Of a stretch of DNA of 6,115 bases, positions 5,464 to 6,115 are shown in pieces. Position 1 is the first letter of the stretch. The number at the start of each line of letters is the position of its first letter. The stretch comes from an uncultured euryarchaeote (GTDB lineage Archaea; Thermoplasmatota; Poseidoniia; Poseidoniales; Poseidoniaceae), in contig CALGEM010000329.1 in assembly GCA_937881505.1 (NCBI GenBank), forward strand, positions 1-6,115, given 5' to 3'. Position numbers and translations under genes: made by a program. Under the pieces are notes generated by a model, which saw nothing but the letters and a program-made list of their open reading frames with translations, had not been told where the DNA came from and did not search any database.

Positions 5464-6115
5464 TTCTCTTCACCTTCCTCTTGGCGTTCTTTCCACGCCT
5501 CAACAGTTAGATCAGAAAAACGTCCATCGTTGAGTTCCCAAACACGCGTGGCGTACTTGAGCGCATGTTCCTCATGGTGCTCAACCATGATCAGGCTGGT
5601 GCCTTTTGCGAGGAGAGGAAATACGGCCTCCATCACGGCCGTGGCGTTGGCGTCATCCAGTTCACTGAGGAATTCATCAGCGAGGATGAGTTGGGGCTGC
5701 TGCGCTAGGGTTCGTGCTGTCGCCACGCGCCGTTTTTGTCCGCCTGAGAGACGACGCACCGGCTCGGTGGCTTTGTGCTGCATACCAACCGCAGAGAGTG
5801 CTTCCATCACTCGCTCTCGACGCTCAGCGTACATTCCAAGGGACCATTTCATCCGCACTCCTGCTCCGAGAGCGACATTGTGCGCTACGGTACCGTGCCG
5901 GACAAGACCAAGATTTTGTGGAATGTACCCCAAACCACCGACCGGTTCCACGTGGATTTTCGAATTTCCACTCAACGGTATGACCAAATTTGCAACGGTG
6001 CGCAGCAGGGTGGTTTTTCCAACTCCAGATGGACCGAGGATGGCCACGATTTCTCCAGAACCAACCGTGAGGCTGATCGGCTCAGATAGCGGCTCATCAT
6101 AACCGATAACGAGGT
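5460..6115 (-). CDS. phnC: phosphonate-type ABC transporter ATP-binding protein (5' end beyond the right edge)
   Basis: The frame is open to base 6115, so the true start is outside; 218 codons are visible. The sequence before Walker A reads ...LSEPISLTVGSGEIVAILG, as expected for the first strands of an ABC ATPase, so a GTG at 6047 inside that strand is not a real start. Motifs in order: Walker A GPSGVGKTT, Q-loop YIPQNLGLVRHGTVAHNV (the LV...TV..NV pattern typical of PhnC), signature LSGGQKRRVATART, Walker B LILADEF with D-loop SELDD, and the switch His in MVEHHEEHAL. Walker B continues DEF where DEP is usual. All catalytic residues are kept, so it should hydrolyse ATP to drive uptake through PhnE. 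It overlaps phnE by ATGA. The call as PhnC rests on the partner permease and the Q-loop pattern; phosphite or phosphate specificity is possible. Confidence 0.88.
   Translation of the reverse strand, partial: LVIGYDEPLSEPISLTVGSGEIVAILGPSGVGKTTLLRTVANLVIPLSGNSKIHVEPVGGLGYIPQNLGLVRHGTVAHNVALGAGVRMKWSLGMYAERRERVMEALSAVGMQHKATEPVRRLSGGQKRRVATARTLAQQPQLILADEFLSELDDANATAVMEAVFPLLAKGTSLIMVEHHEEHALKYATRVWELNDGRFSDLTVEAWKERQEEGEEK

Noticed and set aside
5460..6047. GTG at 6047 as the phnC start
   Set aside because: It falls inside the strand just before Walker A. The same frame continues to the window edge with a normal ABC N-terminal sequence, so the real start is outside.
5143..6102. Plus-strand open frame of 319 codons
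   Set aside because: It lies fully antisense to phnC and phnE, whose motifs are unmistakable; the protein is Ser/Arg/Thr-rich with no recognisable domain.

Overview
The window looks like chromosomal DNA of a mesophilic euryarchaeon. Marine Group II (Candidatus Poseidoniales) is my best guess, by inference and not by database search. Three signs are archaeal: a RibB with the archaeal REGETD signature, a small RibL-type FAD synthetase (archaeal FMN adenylyltransferase family), and a TATA box about 30 bases upstream of gpsA. Several other genes look bacterial in type: a two-repeat riboflavin synthase, GpsA, and PhnC/PhnE. A mix of archaeal information and cofactor genes with bacterial-type metabolism and transport is typical of marine planktonic euryarchaea. 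Gene packing is dense, with ATGA overlaps and short spacers.

Left part (1-1932, minus strand): a riboflavin operon read right to left as ribB - ribL - ribE - ribH. ribH runs off the left edge. RibB makes 3,4-dihydroxy-2-butanone 4-phosphate, RibH condenses it to dimethylribityllumazine, RibE dismutates that to riboflavin, and RibL turns FMN into FAD. GTP cyclohydrolase, the deaminase/reductase steps and riboflavin kinase are not in the window. A divergent promoter region of about 100 bases (1933-2033) separates the operon from the next gene.

Middle part (2034-4574, plus strand): first, an archaeal endonuclease IV-like TIM-barrel protein with several changed metal-ligand positions and a long Lys/Ala/Glu tail ending in an acidic, aromatic peptide. 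Next is gpsA (glycerol-3-phosphate dehydrogenase), which has its own TATA-like promoter. Last is a 71-residue protein that looks like a lone winged helix.

Right part (4576-6115, minus strand): the 3' end of a phosphonate-type ABC importer operon. phnC (ATPase, cut by the right edge) overlaps phnE (permease) by four bases. phnE converges on the winged-helix gene with one base between the stop codons. These two genes look more AT-rich than the rest.

No tRNA, rRNA, CRISPR array, insertion sequence or prophage is visible. The points most worth a second look are the bacterial-type GpsA in an archaeal context (membrane lipid stereochemistry), the altered active site and SSB-like tail of the endonuclease IV homologue, and the mixed archaeal/bacterial riboflavin operon.
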